Positions 9,450-18,762 of a stretch of 64,000 nucleotides of DNA are shown here, one piece after another; the stretch's first letter is position 1, and each line of letters opens with the position of its first letter. Location: assembly GCF_035974275.1 (NCBI RefSeq), contig NZ_CP142422.1:3906001-3970000 (forward strand), given 5' to 3'. Source of the DNA: Chryseobacterium sp. MYb264. GTDB taxonomy: Bacteria > Bacteroidota > Bacteroidia > Flavobacteriales > Weeksellaceae. Made by a program: the position numbers and the translations under genes. A model generated the notes under the pieces. That model was not told where the DNA came from and ran no database searches. It was given only the letters and a program-made list of their open reading frames with translations.

Positions 9450-12365
9450 TTGATTATGATTAATAAAAATTCATTTAATTCTAAGATTTGGATTCCACCT
9501 GTCGCGGTATTTTTCCTGGGAATTATCGGAGTACAAGGTCAGGAAATAAAAAAAGATACCCTGAAGGAAAAAGAGATAGACGAAGTAGTTGTTGTGGCTT
9601 ATGGAAAAGCGAAAAGAAACAGCTATACAGGTTCGGTTTCCACAATTTCCAGTGATAAAATCAATAACAGACCTGTTACCAATATTACAAAAGCGTTGGA
9701 AGGTCAGGTTCCCGGGCTTCAGGCGGTAAGTGCTTCTGGGCAACCAGGGTCTGTGGCTTCGGTTCGTATTCGCGGGATTGGTTCTGTAAGTGCTTCAAGC
9801 GATCCTTTGTATGTGGTAGACGGACTTCCTTTTGACGGAAATATCAACACCATCAGCCCAAATGATATTGAATCGATGAGTGTGCTTAAAGATGCTTCTG
9901 CAAGTGCTTTGTATGGTTCAAGAGGAGCAAACGGGGTAATCATCATCACCACAAAATCGGGTAAAAAAGGAGAATCAAAGATCAATTTTAATATCAGTCA
10001 GGGTTTTTCTTCGAGAGCGGTAAAAGATTATGCACAGGTAAATACCGATCAGTATTTTGAATTGTATTGGGAGGCCATGAGAAACGGCTATGTTGCGAAT
10101 AATATTGCTCCACAGCAGGCAGCTCAGATGGCAACAGACGGTTTGGTGAATGCTTTGGGAATCAATCCTTACGGAGCCAGTTTTGCAAAACCTGTAGGAA
10201 CAGACGGAAAATTGTTGGCAGGTGCAAAAGCTTTGTGGAACGACAATTGGGCGGATGTTCTTCAGCGTGTGGCTTCTAGAAATCAGGTTGATTTGGATTT
10301 CAGTGGCGGAAACGAAAAGAGTAATTACTATTTCTCGTTAGGTTATCTTGATGATAAAGGAATTGCCATAGAGTCTGGTTTCAAAAAGTACAGTACAAGA
10401 TTAAAATTAAATTCTGAAGTTAAAAAATGGCTAAATGTTGGTGCGAATTTAAGCTTTACCAACAGCGTGCAATTGGCTCCGGCTTCTTCGGATTCAAGTT
10501 CTGAAAATATTATTAACGTCGGGCGTATCATTCCTTCATTTTATCCTTACTATGAAAGAAATACCGATGGAAGTTATAAACTTGATGCAGGAGGAAATTA
10601 TATTTATGATTTCGGAAAATACAGACCAACCAGCGCCTTGCAAAATCAGAATTTAGCAGCAACTTTACCTTTAGATAAAAACGAAAACAGAGAAGATAAC
10701 TTTTCAGGAAAAGGTTTTGCTGAGTTTACGTTTTTGCCTGAATTGAAATTTAAGACCAGTTTTTCAGTTGATTTGGTGAATTATAACGGACATTATTATA
10801 CCAATTCTTTGTTAGGACAAGGAACTGAAATTGGAGGTTCTGTTACGAAAACAAATTCGAGAACGCTTTCTTATACCACAAGTAATATTTTAACGTACGA
10901 TAAAAAATTTGGTCAGCATCATGTGAATTTATTGGCAGGGCAGGAGTTTTATCATTATGAATATCAAACGATTTCAGGAAACAGATCTCAGTTTTCACTT
11001 CCTTATTATTACGAACCAGATGCAGCGGCTTTATTTGGCGGTTTCACGGGAAACAGCGATCAGTTGGGATTGCTAAGTTTCTTAGGTAAAGCAGAATACG
11101 ATTATCAGAATAAATATTTCATTTCCGGATCGGTAAGGTCAGATGCTTCTTCGAGATTCTCTCAAGATAACCGTTGGGGAACTTTCTGGTCTGTAGGTGG
11201 TTCGTGGAAAGCGTCGAGTGAAAATTTTATTAAAGATTTAAATATATTCAATCAGCTGACACTACGTGCAAGTTACGGAGGTCAGGGAAATGACAAGCTT
11301 AAAACCTATTATGCTTATCAGAGTTTATATCGATTTTACAACAATTTAGGAGAAGCGGGAACCGTTGCAAGCAGTCTTCCGACACCAAATTTGAAATGGG
11401 AAACGAATCTTAATTTAAATATAGGACTTGAATTTGCGATTCTGAACAACAGAATTAAAGGTAATGTAGAATATTTCAAGCGTGAAAGTCAGGATTTGCT
11501 TTTTGAAATGCCGTTAGCTCCGTCTTTAGGATTTACAGGATTTCAGGCCAATATCGGAACGATGCAGAATACCGGCTTTGAATTTTCATTATTCACAACA
11601 CCTGTGAAAACCGACGATTTTCAATGGAATGTTGATGTAAATTTAAGTACATTAAACAACAAGATCACAAAACTGCCTCAGCCTTCTATCATCAGTGGCA
11701 CAAAATTATTAACTGTAGGTGGTTCAGTATACGATTTCTATCTTCCGACTTGGGTAGGCGTGGATCCGACTAATGGAAAACCTTTATGGAAAACCATTAC
11801 AACAGATGCCAACGGACAAACGGTAGAAGGTACAACTTCTGAATATGCTAAAGCAGCAAGAGAAATTCAGGGTTCGGCACTTCCTAAATTAATGGGTGGA
11901 TTAACGACAAGTTTGAATTATAAAAACTTCGACCTTTCAGCTTTACTGACTTTCAGATTAGGAGGAAAGATTTTGGATACCGATTATACATCCATCATGT
12001 CCAACGGGAATTTGGCAGGACGTGCATGGAGCGCCGAAATGGTCAACAGATGGACACCTGAAAATACAAATACGGATGTTCCGATTTTGAGCACGACGAC
12101 CAATAACTGGACTTCAACCTCATCGAGATTTTTATATTCTGCAACCTATGCAAGATTGAAAAATGTGAGCATCGGATATACGCTTCCATCGAATTATTTT
12201 GAAAAATTAGGCTTGAAAAACTTTAGAGTTTATGTTCAGGGAGAAAATTTACTCACGTTTTACAAACATAAAGGAATGGATCCTGAGCAATCTTTAGACG
12301 GAACAACGTATTACAGATATCCGGCGATGAGAACCATCACTTTCGGACTTCAGGCGACGCTTTAA
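9450..12365 (+). CDS. SusC/RagA-family TonB-dependent outer-membrane transporter
   Basis: A 971-residue outer-membrane receptor that, with the lipoprotein after it, would bind and import a nutrient using TonB energy. The signal peptide ends near GVQGQEI. A TonB-box-like EVVVVAYG (about 45-52) and the plug domain follow, with ALEGQVPGLQAVSASGQPG, RIRGIGS, PLYVVDGLPF and the SusC signature SMSVLKDASASALYGSRG. The rest is the 22-strand barrel, ending in aromatic-rich ITFGLQATL. The usual N-terminal carboxypeptidase-like domain is absent. The substrate is not readable from the protein, but the SAM riboswitch points to methionine, a precursor or another sulfur compound. Start: ATG at 9450, with a second ATG two codons on. 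Confidence 0.9.
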   Translation: MIMINKNSFNSKIWIPPVAVFFLGIIGVQGQEIKKDTLKEKEIDEVVVVAYGKAKRNSYTGSVSTISSDKINNRPVTNITKALEGQVPGLQAVSASGQPGSVASVRIRGIGSVSASSDPLYVVDGLPFDGNINTISPNDIESMSVLKDASASALYGSRGANGVIIITTKSGKKGESKINFNISQGFSSRAVKDYAQVNTDQYFELYWEAMRNGYVANNIAPQQAAQMATDGLVNALGINPYGASFAKPVGTDGKLLAGAKALWNDNWADVLQRVASRNQVDLDFSGGNEKSNYYFSLGYLDDKGIAIESGFKKYSTRLKLNSEVKKWLNVGANLSFTNSVQLAPASSDSSSENIINVGRIIPSFYPYYERNTDGSYKLDAGGNYIYDFGKYRPTSALQNQNLAATLPLDKNENREDNFSGKGFAEFTFLPELKFKTSFSVDLVNYNGHYYTNSLLGQGTEIGGSVTKTNSRTLSYTTSNILTYDKKFGQHHVNLLAGQEFYHYEYQTISGNRSQFSLPYYYEPDAAALFGGFTGNSDQLGLLSFLGKAEYDYQNKYFISGSVRSDASSRFSQDNRWGTFWSVGGSWKASSENFIKDLNIFNQLTLRASYGGQGNDKLKTYYAYQSLYRFYNNLGEAGTVASSLPTPNLKWETNLNLNIGLEFAILNNRIKGNVEYFKRESQDLLFEMPLAPSLGFTGFQANIGTMQNTGFEFSLFTTPVKTDDFQWNVDVNLSTLNNKITKLPQPSIISGTKLLTVGGSVYDFYLPTWVGVDPTNGKPLWKTITTDANGQTVEGTTSEYAKAAREIQGSALPKLMGGLTTSLNYKNFDLSALLTFRLGGKILDTDYTSIMSNGNLAGRAWSAEMVNRWTPENTNTDVPILSTTTNNWTSTSSRFLYSATYARLKNVSIGYTLPSNYFEKLGLKNFRVYVQGENLLTFYKHKGMDPEQSLDGTTYYRYPAMRTITFGLQATL

Positions 12366-12381
12366 ACTTAAAATTAAAACA

Positions 12382-13875
12382 ATGAAAAAAATAAAATATC
12401 TATCTTTTGCCATTATCGCGACCTTATCTCTGGCAAGCTGTGAAAGCGAACTGGAAACGGCACCAACCAATCAGGCTAACGAAGCAGAAGTTTTTAAAAC
12501 GGCTGATAATGCCGAAACAGTAATCAATGGAACTTGGGCGAAATTTAATGATGATGGTACAACATATTCCAACATCGGATATTCAACCGTGTTGAGAACG
12601 AGTGACGCAATGGGAAGTGATGTAGCAGTTTTAACCAATAAATATGGTTTTCCAACGGCTTATACATTTTCAGACTTGAGCAATAATACAGGAAGTCGTG
12701 CACTTTTCATCTGGAGTTTGCTGTATTCTACCATCAACAACATGAATAATGTGATTACCAGAATTGATGCCGCAGAGGGAAGTCAGGCAAAAAAAGATCA
12801 GGTAAAAGGTCAGGCAAAGACGCTTCGAGCTTTTTGTTATCTGAATTTGGCGAGTTTTTATCAGTTTAGTTATTTAAAAGATAAAACGGCTTTAACGGCT
12901 CCGATTTATACAGAACCTACAACTACTGAATCTAAGCCCAATAAAAGAGCGACTTTAGAAGAAATTTATACGCTGATTAAAAGTGATTTAACAGATGCTG
13001 ATCAATTACTTCAGAACTACACGAGAAACAATAAAGATAAAATCGACAGATCGGTAGTTAATGGATTGCTGGCAAGAACCTATCTGAATACAGGAGATTG
13101 GGCAAAAGCTGCTGCTGCCGCAAAAGTAGCAAGAAACGGCTACGCCTTAATGACGGCTGAAAAGTATAAAGAAGGTTTCAATGACATCAGCAACGGAGAG
13201 TGGATTTGGGGTCATGGGCAAACGCAGGAGCAATCCAGTGAGAGTTATGCTTTCCACTTTTTAGATGTTTCGTCTTCGGGAAGTTATTATTACAGTTTCA
13301 TGGCAGATCCATATTTTAAAGATTTGTTTGATACAAATGATATTCGTTATTCTTTGTTTTCATGGGACGGACTTCCGGGTAGGGAAGGGCTCTTGAGATA
13401 TGCGAAGTTTAAATTTAAAGCGAATTTAATTGCTGATATCGTCTATATGAGAGCGGCCGAAATGTATCTCATTGAAGCCGAAGCCGAAGCCCGAAACGGA
13501 AATGTAACCAATGCGGTAACCGTTTTAAATCAATTGAAATCGGCGAGAAATGCTAATCAATATTCAGGTTCTTTAGCCCAAAATGATGTGATTAAAGAAG
13601 TTTTAATTGAAAGAAGAAAAGAATTGTTCGGCGAAGGATTTTCGTTATCCGACATCATCAGAACGCAGGGAACGGTCGTGAGAAAACCTTTCACGAATGC
13701 AGATGGTTCCTCAATTCAGGTGCAAATTACCACTCCCGACGGAACGGTGAAAAATGTAGCCGGAAGAGGGCACACGATTTATGCTTTTCCTGATCAGTCT
13801 TCTTTTGCTCCAAATAGCAGGTATTATTTGTTTACGATTCCGCAGAAGGAAGTGGAGAATAATCTGGGGTTGTAG
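12382..13875 (+). CDS. RagB/SusD-family nutrient-binding lipoprotein
   Basis: The 497-residue surface lipoprotein partner of the SusC-type transporter 16 bases upstream. The lipobox LASC gives a mature N-terminal Cys. SusD features follow: TPR-like helices (KGQAKTLRAFCYLNLASFYQ), DLTDADQLLQNY, VVNGLLARTYLNTGDW and the C-terminal VLIERRKELFGEGFSLSDIIR segment. SusD proteins act as the lid of the SusC barrel and help choose the ligand. Its last 45 codons (13741-13875) are repeated, from a slightly different allele, at 14760, 19051 and 21552 within the rhs array. The genuine gene ends ENNLGL, the copies ENNPNL. Confidence 0.92.
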   Translation: MKKIKYLSFAIIATLSLASCESELETAPTNQANEAEVFKTADNAETVINGTWAKFNDDGTTYSNIGYSTVLRTSDAMGSDVAVLTNKYGFPTAYTFSDLSNNTGSRALFIWSLLYSTINNMNNVITRIDAAEGSQAKKDQVKGQAKTLRAFCYLNLASFYQFSYLKDKTALTAPIYTEPTTTESKPNKRATLEEIYTLIKSDLTDADQLLQNYTRNNKDKIDRSVVNGLLARTYLNTGDWAKAAAAAKVARNGYALMTAEKYKEGFNDISNGEWIWGHGQTQEQSSESYAFHFLDVSSSGSYYYSFMADPYFKDLFDTNDIRYSLFSWDGLPGREGLLRYAKFKFKANLIADIVYMRAAEMYLIEAEAEARNGNVTNAVTVLNQLKSARNANQYSGSLAQNDVIKEVLIERRKELFGEGFSLSDIIRTQGTVVRKPFTNADGSSIQVQITTPDGTVKNVAGRGHTIYAFPDQSSFAPNSRYYLFTIPQKEVENNLGL

Positions 13876-13905
13876 AGAATTACTTATAACAAATTTAATG
13901 AAATT

Positions 13906-13934
13906 AATCCCCCACTTATTATAGGTGGGGGATT
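13906..13934. terminator. Bidirectional terminator
   Basis: AATCCCCCAC and GTGGGGGATT form a ten-base-pair stem between the convergent susD and the small minus-strand gene at 13942. Confidence 0.8.
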
Positions 13935-13941
13935 TAATTAT

Positions 13942-14205
13942 TTATTCTTCTTCATAACAACCTAGCTCATAAGTATATTTTTCAAAATTTTCTTTTAGAA
14001 ATTCTTTTAAAAAAGGTTTTAATTTTTGAACCTGTTGTTCGGTCAAATTATACTGGTCATAGATTTCGTCCTCATAATCCTCGTCGTTAAGAATTAAATC
14101 ATCTAATTCAGTCAGTAGTTGTGTTGATGTAATCTCTAATTTATATTCCCTATGAAGAATTTCTTCTTTTTTACTAAATTCTTCAATAACTCTTACTAGT
14201 TTCAT
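13942..14205 (-). CDS. Small acidic protein, likely immunity to the E3-like RNase
   Basis: An 87-residue, strongly acidic protein rich in Glu and Asp (LNDEDYEDEIYD) and without signal peptide or membrane segment, so cytosolic. Its ATG overlaps the stop of the colicin E3-like toxin frame by four bases (ATGA at 14202-14205), which implies translational coupling. Size, acidity and position match what is known of colicin E3 immunity proteins (about 84 residues, acidic, binding the basic nuclease). I do not see clear sequence similarity to ImmE3, so the role is inferred from context. Confidence 0.65.
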   Translation of the reverse strand: MKLVRVIEEFSKKEEILHREYKLEITSTQLLTELDDLILNDEDYEDEIYDQYNLTEQQVQKLKPFLKEFLKENFEKYTYELGCYEEE

Positions 14206-14669
14206 AATTCTATCCTTTGATTTTGATAAATTGGTTGTTGATTCATTTGCATTTGCATTATTGGGGTCATCAAAAAAGGTGTAACTCTACTTGCTGCCCA
14301 ATCTAAAAGTTTTAGACCTCCATATATTAACCCGACGCCAACTCCAGTTTTGATAAATGGATCAATCGTTCTTCCAGGGACAGGATCTTTATAAATTTCT
14401 CCTGTATTTGGGTCTCCAGAGCCTAAATGTGTTCCCTTCTTATTATAAATTTCAACATCTCCATGTTGTTTATCCCATTCTAATATTTTTCCATCAGGAT
14501 TTTTCCATCTTGTTCGCCCGCTACCTTTATTAGGAACTCTTCTTGCCCCTGGGAATCCTTTTAAATCTTTTGGAGCAGGTTTATGATGGCGAGTATCTCT
14601 AGCACTATCTCCTTTTTTATTATTGTCAGGGTCATTGTTTCGTGATCTATAATGCTTTGGATTAAAGTA
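14202..14669 (-). pseudogene. Displaced Rhs C-terminal toxin: colicin E3-like ribosomal RNase
   Basis: An open frame of about 155 codons without its own start. The nuclease domain reads GRTRWKNPDGKILEWDKQHG, then DVEIYNKKGTHLGSGDPNTG and DPVPGRTI. This aligns with the catalytic end of colicin E3 (KIYEWDSQHGELEGY...HLGSFDPKTG...PKRNI). The four catalytic positions known there (Asp, His and Glu in WDxQHGxxE, and the late Arg) are all kept. Family members cut 16S rRNA in the decoding centre. An unusual extra tail of about 50 residues follows, with a hydrophobic stretch (GVGVGLIYGGLKLLDWAA). The domain is fused directly after the NNDP codons of a broken rhs core, so it cannot be made as it stands. 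Confidence 0.75.
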
Positions 14670-14759
14670 TTACTATAATTTTGTGTTCCCAGCGAGTTCA
14701 AAGTTATTTCCGGTGTATGATAAATATTGGATCATCAATCCAATTATAAGTCATCACGG
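14640..14759 (-). pseudogene. Rhs core remnant
   Basis: Encodes ITLNSLGTQNYSNTLIQSII in one frame, matching the intact core at about 24000 (MTLNTVGTQNYNNDLIQSIV). The frame breaks just before NNDP by loss of one A. The same remnant with the same lost base recurs at 21420-21551, so the two are copies. It abuts the duplicated susD tail at 14760. Confidence 0.75.
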
Positions 14760-14899
14760 CCGACGGAACAGTGAAAAATGTTGCCGGAAGAGGGCACACT
14801 ATATATGCTTTTCCTGATCAGTCTTCTTTTGCTCCGAATAGCAGGTATTATTTGTTTACGATTCCGCAGAAGGAAGTGGAGAATAATCCGAATTTATAA
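14760..14899 (+). pseudogene. Duplicated susD 3' end (copy 2)
   Basis: Encodes DGTVKNVAGRGHTIYAFPD and the following residues to the stop, as in the real susD, but ends ENNPNL where the gene at 13875 ends ENNLGL. There is no start and no upstream part. The match to susD begins at CCGACGGAAC. Confidence 0.88.
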
Positions 14900-14918
14900 T
14901 ATTAGTTTTTTAAATTTT

Positions 14919-14955
14919 AAAAAAGGCTCTCCTAATTTGAGGACAGCCTTTTTTA
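14919..14955. terminator. Terminator between susD tail and CPCC gene
   Basis: AAGGCTCTCCT pairs with AGGACAGCCTT (one mismatch), with A-rich sequence on one side and TTTTTT on the other, so it can act in both directions. Confidence 0.7.
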
Positions 14956-14962
14956 TATAGTA

Positions 14963-15217
14963 TTATTCATCCTTTAGAGGAGCTCGAACGAATTCTATAA
15001 ATTGCTCTTCTATCGCTCCATACTTCTTAAAATTGATTTTTGCCTCTCTTAAGCTTACATTATTTGCTCCACCAGCATAATCAATATCATGAAGTTGTAC
15101 TCCATCATCTTCCCAATAACATACCGGACATATTTGAAACGTATTATCAGCCTTGTACTCAAGAGTGTGATATCCGCAACATGGGCATGAAAATTTACTA
15201 TATTTTTTAGTTTCCAT
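14963..15217 (-). CDS. CPCC-family cysteine-rich protein
   Basis: An 84-residue protein with the family signature FSCPCCGYHTLEYK, then FQICPVCYWEDDGVQ. The CPCC and CPVC pairs form a likely zinc knuckle. Small CPCC proteins of this kind are often found beside Rhs and other polymorphic toxin cassettes and are thought to serve as immunity or accessory proteins. No signal peptide is seen, so cytosolic. It is the last gene of the zincin cassette. Confidence 0.8.
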   Translation of the reverse strand: METKKYSKFSCPCCGYHTLEYKADNTFQICPVCYWEDDGVQLHDIDYAGGANNVSLREAKINFKKYGAIEEQFIEFVRAPLKDE

Positions 15218-15311
15218 ATAATTGTTTATAAATAATAACTTATTTAGTATGTAAGAGTGATTTAAAAATAAATTTTAGCATATCATAGAGTAGTAAAAAG
15301 ATTGCCTTTCA

Positions 15312-15923
15312 TTATTTAATATAATGATCCTTATATTTTCTAAAAAACTTATTTATATTAACGTTTATTTTACAGGAATTAATTTTAGGAGTTATAATTT
15401 CTATATTTTCAGAGATTAATGAATCTTTTACATATTGAGGAATGTATTCTGCAGAAAATGTTGTAGAGGCAGATAAAAAGTAAGACTTTGTAGAATCTAA
15501 TTTATATTTCATTGTGCTGTTATTATTAATGATTGGTAAGTCAACATCTTTGGCACAATTCGATGGAATCAATATGTATTTATTTTTGTAATGTAAATAT
15601 TCTATAGCTTCACGAAAAGAGATAGAATATTTTTTCATCGTGTTATCTATTAAACTTTCACTATAGTCGAATTGATAGTCTAAATAATCTTCACCGGAAT
15701 ATAAACTTGTTACTTCTCCCATATTTTCTTTACCATCATGATCTACTATTTTAAAATCAGTCTGGAATAATCCACTGTAAAAAATTAATGTTTTTTTACC
15801 ATTATTTTTAATTCTAACTTTTAAATATTGATTTTCAATACTTTTTGTTATTATGTGAAGATTGTAGTTTTCTGATTTTGAAATACTTATAATAGTGAAT
15901 ATAGTTAATGCTATCTTTTTCAT
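15312..15923 (-). CDS. Exported protein, likely immunity to the zincin toxin
   Basis: A 203-residue protein starting MKKIALTIFTIISISKS, a short signal-peptide-like segment, followed by a beta-rich body (YLKVRIKNNGKKTLIFYSG). It lies 6 bases after the stop of the zincin-type toxin and is read in the same direction. An exported immunity protein would fit a protease acting in the cell envelope. I recognise no family; the role is from position. Confidence 0.55.
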   Translation of the reverse strand: MKKIALTIFTIISISKSENYNLHIITKSIENQYLKVRIKNNGKKTLIFYSGLFQTDFKIVDHDGKENMGEVTSLYSGEDYLDYQFDYSESLIDNTMKKYSISFREAIEYLHYKNKYILIPSNCAKDVDLPIINNNSTMKYKLDSTKSYFLSASTTFSAEYIPQYVKDSLISENIEIITPKINSCKINVNINKFFRKYKDHYIK

Positions 15924-15929
15924 ATTATC

Positions 15930-16679
15930 TTATGGTCTTAAAAATAGTGAAGGTAGTGATTGTATATATATTGATGGATAGTACCTGCTACTGAATGCAT
16001 AGGAGGACTTCATACTCACTCCCGATATTCCATCTGTCATACTGTGAGCGTAAAATTCAGTTATTCTTGAAGCTTCTGCGGCTCCATATCTTGCGTTCCA
16101 TGCTTTAAACATACCTGTGGCAAAATGGAGTGAATGTATTCCTTCATGATACCAAGTTGCAGCAAAGCCCAATGCTGTCCTCATTCTATATGGAGAGATT
16201 AAAACTCTTCCATCTGCCATAGATGTTATGCCATTTACAGCTTCACCAGTGCCTCCATCACTTAGCAATTTGTTCCCTTGAAGTACATAATCATCTCCTG
16301 TACTTTCATTATATTGACTTAAGTTTTGTTCATTTGCAATCGCAAAATTTTTCGCACTAAGTTCATAAATTTCTGGGAAAATTTTTGATAGATCATTTAA
16401 AAAACCTTCCCTTACAGGGCTATCTGCTACAGATTTGTCATTGTAATATTTATTAATTCTATTTCGTATTTTATTATTGGTCTCTATTCTATGTGTTATA
16501 TGATTAAATAAAGTCACAATGGCGCCTATCTTCACACCTTCCCAGAAATTACCTCCCGTAAGAGCAGAACCTATACCACCGGAAAACATTCCGAATAACT
16601 CTTGGCCTACCAAACTATTAGCTACAGCTCCAATTTGACTATATCCATAAGCCCCAAAACTAGCTAAAAATCCGCTAGG
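15930..16679 (-). pseudogene. Displaced Rhs C-terminal toxin: zincin-like metalloprotease
   Basis: The C-terminal part of an Rhs protein: a glycine-rich linker (GMFSGGIGSALTGGNFWEG), then a domain with ATWYHEGIHSLHF. HEGIH is a HExxH zinc site, and the ITEFYAHS segment some 30 residues on could supply the third ligand. It is therefore a candidate zinc protease toxin. The frame is cut from the core by a single extra base near 16678: reading ...GNFLTGAA then SGFLASFGAYGY needs removal of one T. Without the upstream core there is no secretion route for it. Confidence 0.7.
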
Positions 16680-17295
16680 CAGCTCCTGTTAGAAAATTAC
16701 CTCCCTGCATAAAGCTTAATGTGCCCTGTACTGCCGCGTGAGCAACACTTCGTAATGCTTCATTACCTATACTTGCTGCAGCAGTGGAAAATATTTGTCC
16801 TATGACATTTGATATTCCTGCGCTTATCATAGATATGACAACAGTAGAGAATAGATTAAGTACATTAAATTTCTGGTGTGATATCCAAACGGTTGCAGTA
16901 TAACTAATAGCGGCCATAATTAATGCTGTGATTGGTCCAATGAAAAATTCCCCACTCGGATCATTAAACATCAATGGATTGTTTAATACATATCCATACT
17001 TATTATAATTCTGGGTATTGGTAGGATCCTGTATATTTTCATCCGCATTGAGGAATCTTCTTAACAGCGGATCGTACAATCTACCATTCATGTGAATAAT
17101 TCCAACTTCACCAAAATGTTCATGGCTAGTATATCCTCTTTCTATTAATAACGAAGAATTATTAATAATATTTTTATCCGTTATAACAGGACCATTTCCT
17201 ATCTGAAGATGAGTGAAATTACCCCAAGCATCAAAATGCCTTTGTTCCAGCTTATTTCCGGCTTCATCACTAATGGCTAAAATACTACCTAAGTA
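16675..17295 (-). pseudogene. Rhs core 3' part and linker, cut by IS and frameshift
   Basis: Encodes the well-conserved end of the Rhs core: DYLGSILAISDEAGNKLEQ, RHFDAWGNFTHLQIG, MNGRLYDPLLRRFL and NKYGYVLNNPLMFNDPSGEF, then hydrophobic linker. It reads into the IS end at 17295 on its 5' side and ends early at a TAG (16675-16677) through the one-base frameshift. The missing 5' part continues at 18763. Confidence 0.85.
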
Positions 17296-18762
17296 GTCAT
17301 TCCTTAAAAACCAAGTAATATTTTGATTATCAGTTTTATGCACTTATATTTCGTAAAAAATCGTTGTAAAAAATTGCAATAAATTGTATTTTTAGGATAT
17401 AAAAAGTGGCAAAATGTTAGGCAAAATAAGAGAGGATTTACAGCAGAATTTATTCAAGACCAGGCTTACGGAGCTTATTAATATGGAGCATCCGGTGGTA
17501 AAATTAGCTGGGGAGATTTCCTGGGATAAAATGGAGTCAGAGTTTGAGAAATTATTTTCAGAAAACGGAAGACCTTCTATTGCTATCCGTAAAATAGCAG
17601 GAATGCTTTTGCTCAAGGAAATGTTTAAAGAAAGTGATGAAAGTGTAATAGAGAGATGGATTGAGAATGCGTATTGGCAATATTTTACCGGAGAAACCTT
17701 TTTCCAGACAGAGCAGCCTTTCGATCCGAGCAATTTTGTACACTTCAGAAAAAGAATTGGAGATAAGGGTTTGGAATTTCTTTTGGGACAAAGCGTTTCT
17801 CTCCATCCCAAAGCCAAAACAGAAGATGAAGTTCAGGTAGATACGACGGTTCAGGAGAAGAACATTACCTTTCCTACCGATGCCAAATTAGCAAAAAAAG
17901 TAATCGACAATTGTAGAAAAATAGCAGAAAAAGAGAGCGTTGTACAAAGACAAAGCTACAGAAGAGTGAGCAAACAATTATTGCGGGACGCTTTTTTTGG
18001 ACATCATCCCAGAAGACAGAAGAAGGCAAAAATGGCGAGGAAAAAGCTCAGGACGATTGGTAAAAGAGTTCTTCGGGAATTGGAAAGAAAACTTCCTAAA
18101 GATGTTTTGAAAGGCTACGAAGACGTTTTTAAAATTTACCTTAAAGCACTCACCCAAGAACGTACCACGAAAGATAAAATTTACAGTCTTCACGAGCCAC
18201 AAGTTGCGTGTATTGCGAAAGGAAAATCGGGAAAAGCATACGAGTTTGGGACAAAAGTAGCAGTAGTAAGAGGTCGGAAAACAGGGATCATCAGCTCGGT
18301 AAAGAGATTTTCTGGCAATCCTCACGATAGTAAAACTCTTGAAGAATCATTGGCACAGAGTGAGAGGGTAAGAAAATCCGTTGGCGGAACAAGACCTACG
18401 AAAGCCACTACAGACAGAGGATTTAAAGGAATCAAAGAAGTGGAAGGAACAGCAATTTTGCTTCCCGCAAAAAAAGAAAAAACAAAATATGGGCAACAAG
18501 TAGCCAGATTAAGATTCCGGGCAAGAGCAGCCATAGAACCTTGTATCTCTCATTTAAAAAGAAACCACTCCTTAGGATTAAACTTCCTGAAAGGAGTGGC
18601 TGGAGATATTAATAATGCATTATTAGCAGGGATTGGATACAATTTGAAGATGAGATTGAATCAAATCAAACAACAAATTCTTCTTTGGCTCGAACTTGTT
18701 CTCCGAATCTTTTTAGGCAAATATAATTTTCAAAGTCAAAAAACAGCTTTTTAAGGAGCGAC
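17296..18762 (+). mobile_element. IS5-like insertion sequence, copy 1 (1467 bp)
   Basis: Ends are GTCATTCCTTAAAAA at the left and, inverted, GTCGCTCCTTAAAAA at the right, imperfect terminal repeats of about 15 bases. A 6-bp direct repeat TAAGTA flanks it (17290-17295 and 18763-18768). Homologous rhs copies read TAAATA or TAGATA at the same place, so these 6 bases belong to the target. It carries one transposase gene. It differs from copy 2 at 45287 by one T in a T-run near the left end. Confidence 0.92.
17414..18754 (+). CDS. IS5-family-like DDE transposase
   Basis: A 446-residue transposase. The N-terminal part has RKIAGMLLLKEMF and WQYFTGETFF, as in IS5/IS1182-type enzymes. The DDE catalytic residues are likely in VDTTVQEKNI, TTDRGFKG and AIEPCISHLKRNH. 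It catalyses movement of the element around it. The protein is identical to that of the copy at 45295, so this element probably moved recently and is intact. Confidence 0.92.
   Translation: MLGKIREDLQQNLFKTRLTELINMEHPVVKLAGEISWDKMESEFEKLFSENGRPSIAIRKIAGMLLLKEMFKESDESVIERWIENAYWQYFTGETFFQTEQPFDPSNFVHFRKRIGDKGLEFLLGQSVSLHPKAKTEDEVQVDTTVQEKNITFPTDAKLAKKVIDNCRKIAEKESVVQRQSYRRVSKQLLRDAFFGHHPRRQKKAKMARKKLRTIGKRVLRELERKLPKDVLKGYEDVFKIYLKALTQERTTKDKIYSLHEPQVACIAKGKSGKAYEFGTKVAVVRGRKTGIISSVKRFSGNPHDSKTLEESLAQSERVRKSVGGTRPTKATTDRGFKGIKEVEGTAILLPAKKEKTKYGQQVARLRFRARAAIEPCISHLKRNHSLGLNFLKGVAGDINNALLAGIGYNLKMRLNQIKQQILLWLELVLRIFLGKYNFQSQKTAF

Noticed and set aside
17290..17295. TAAGTA as part of the IS ends
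   Set aside because: Homologous rhs copies have TAAATA or TAGATA there, and the btuB-like frame closes only if six bases remain.
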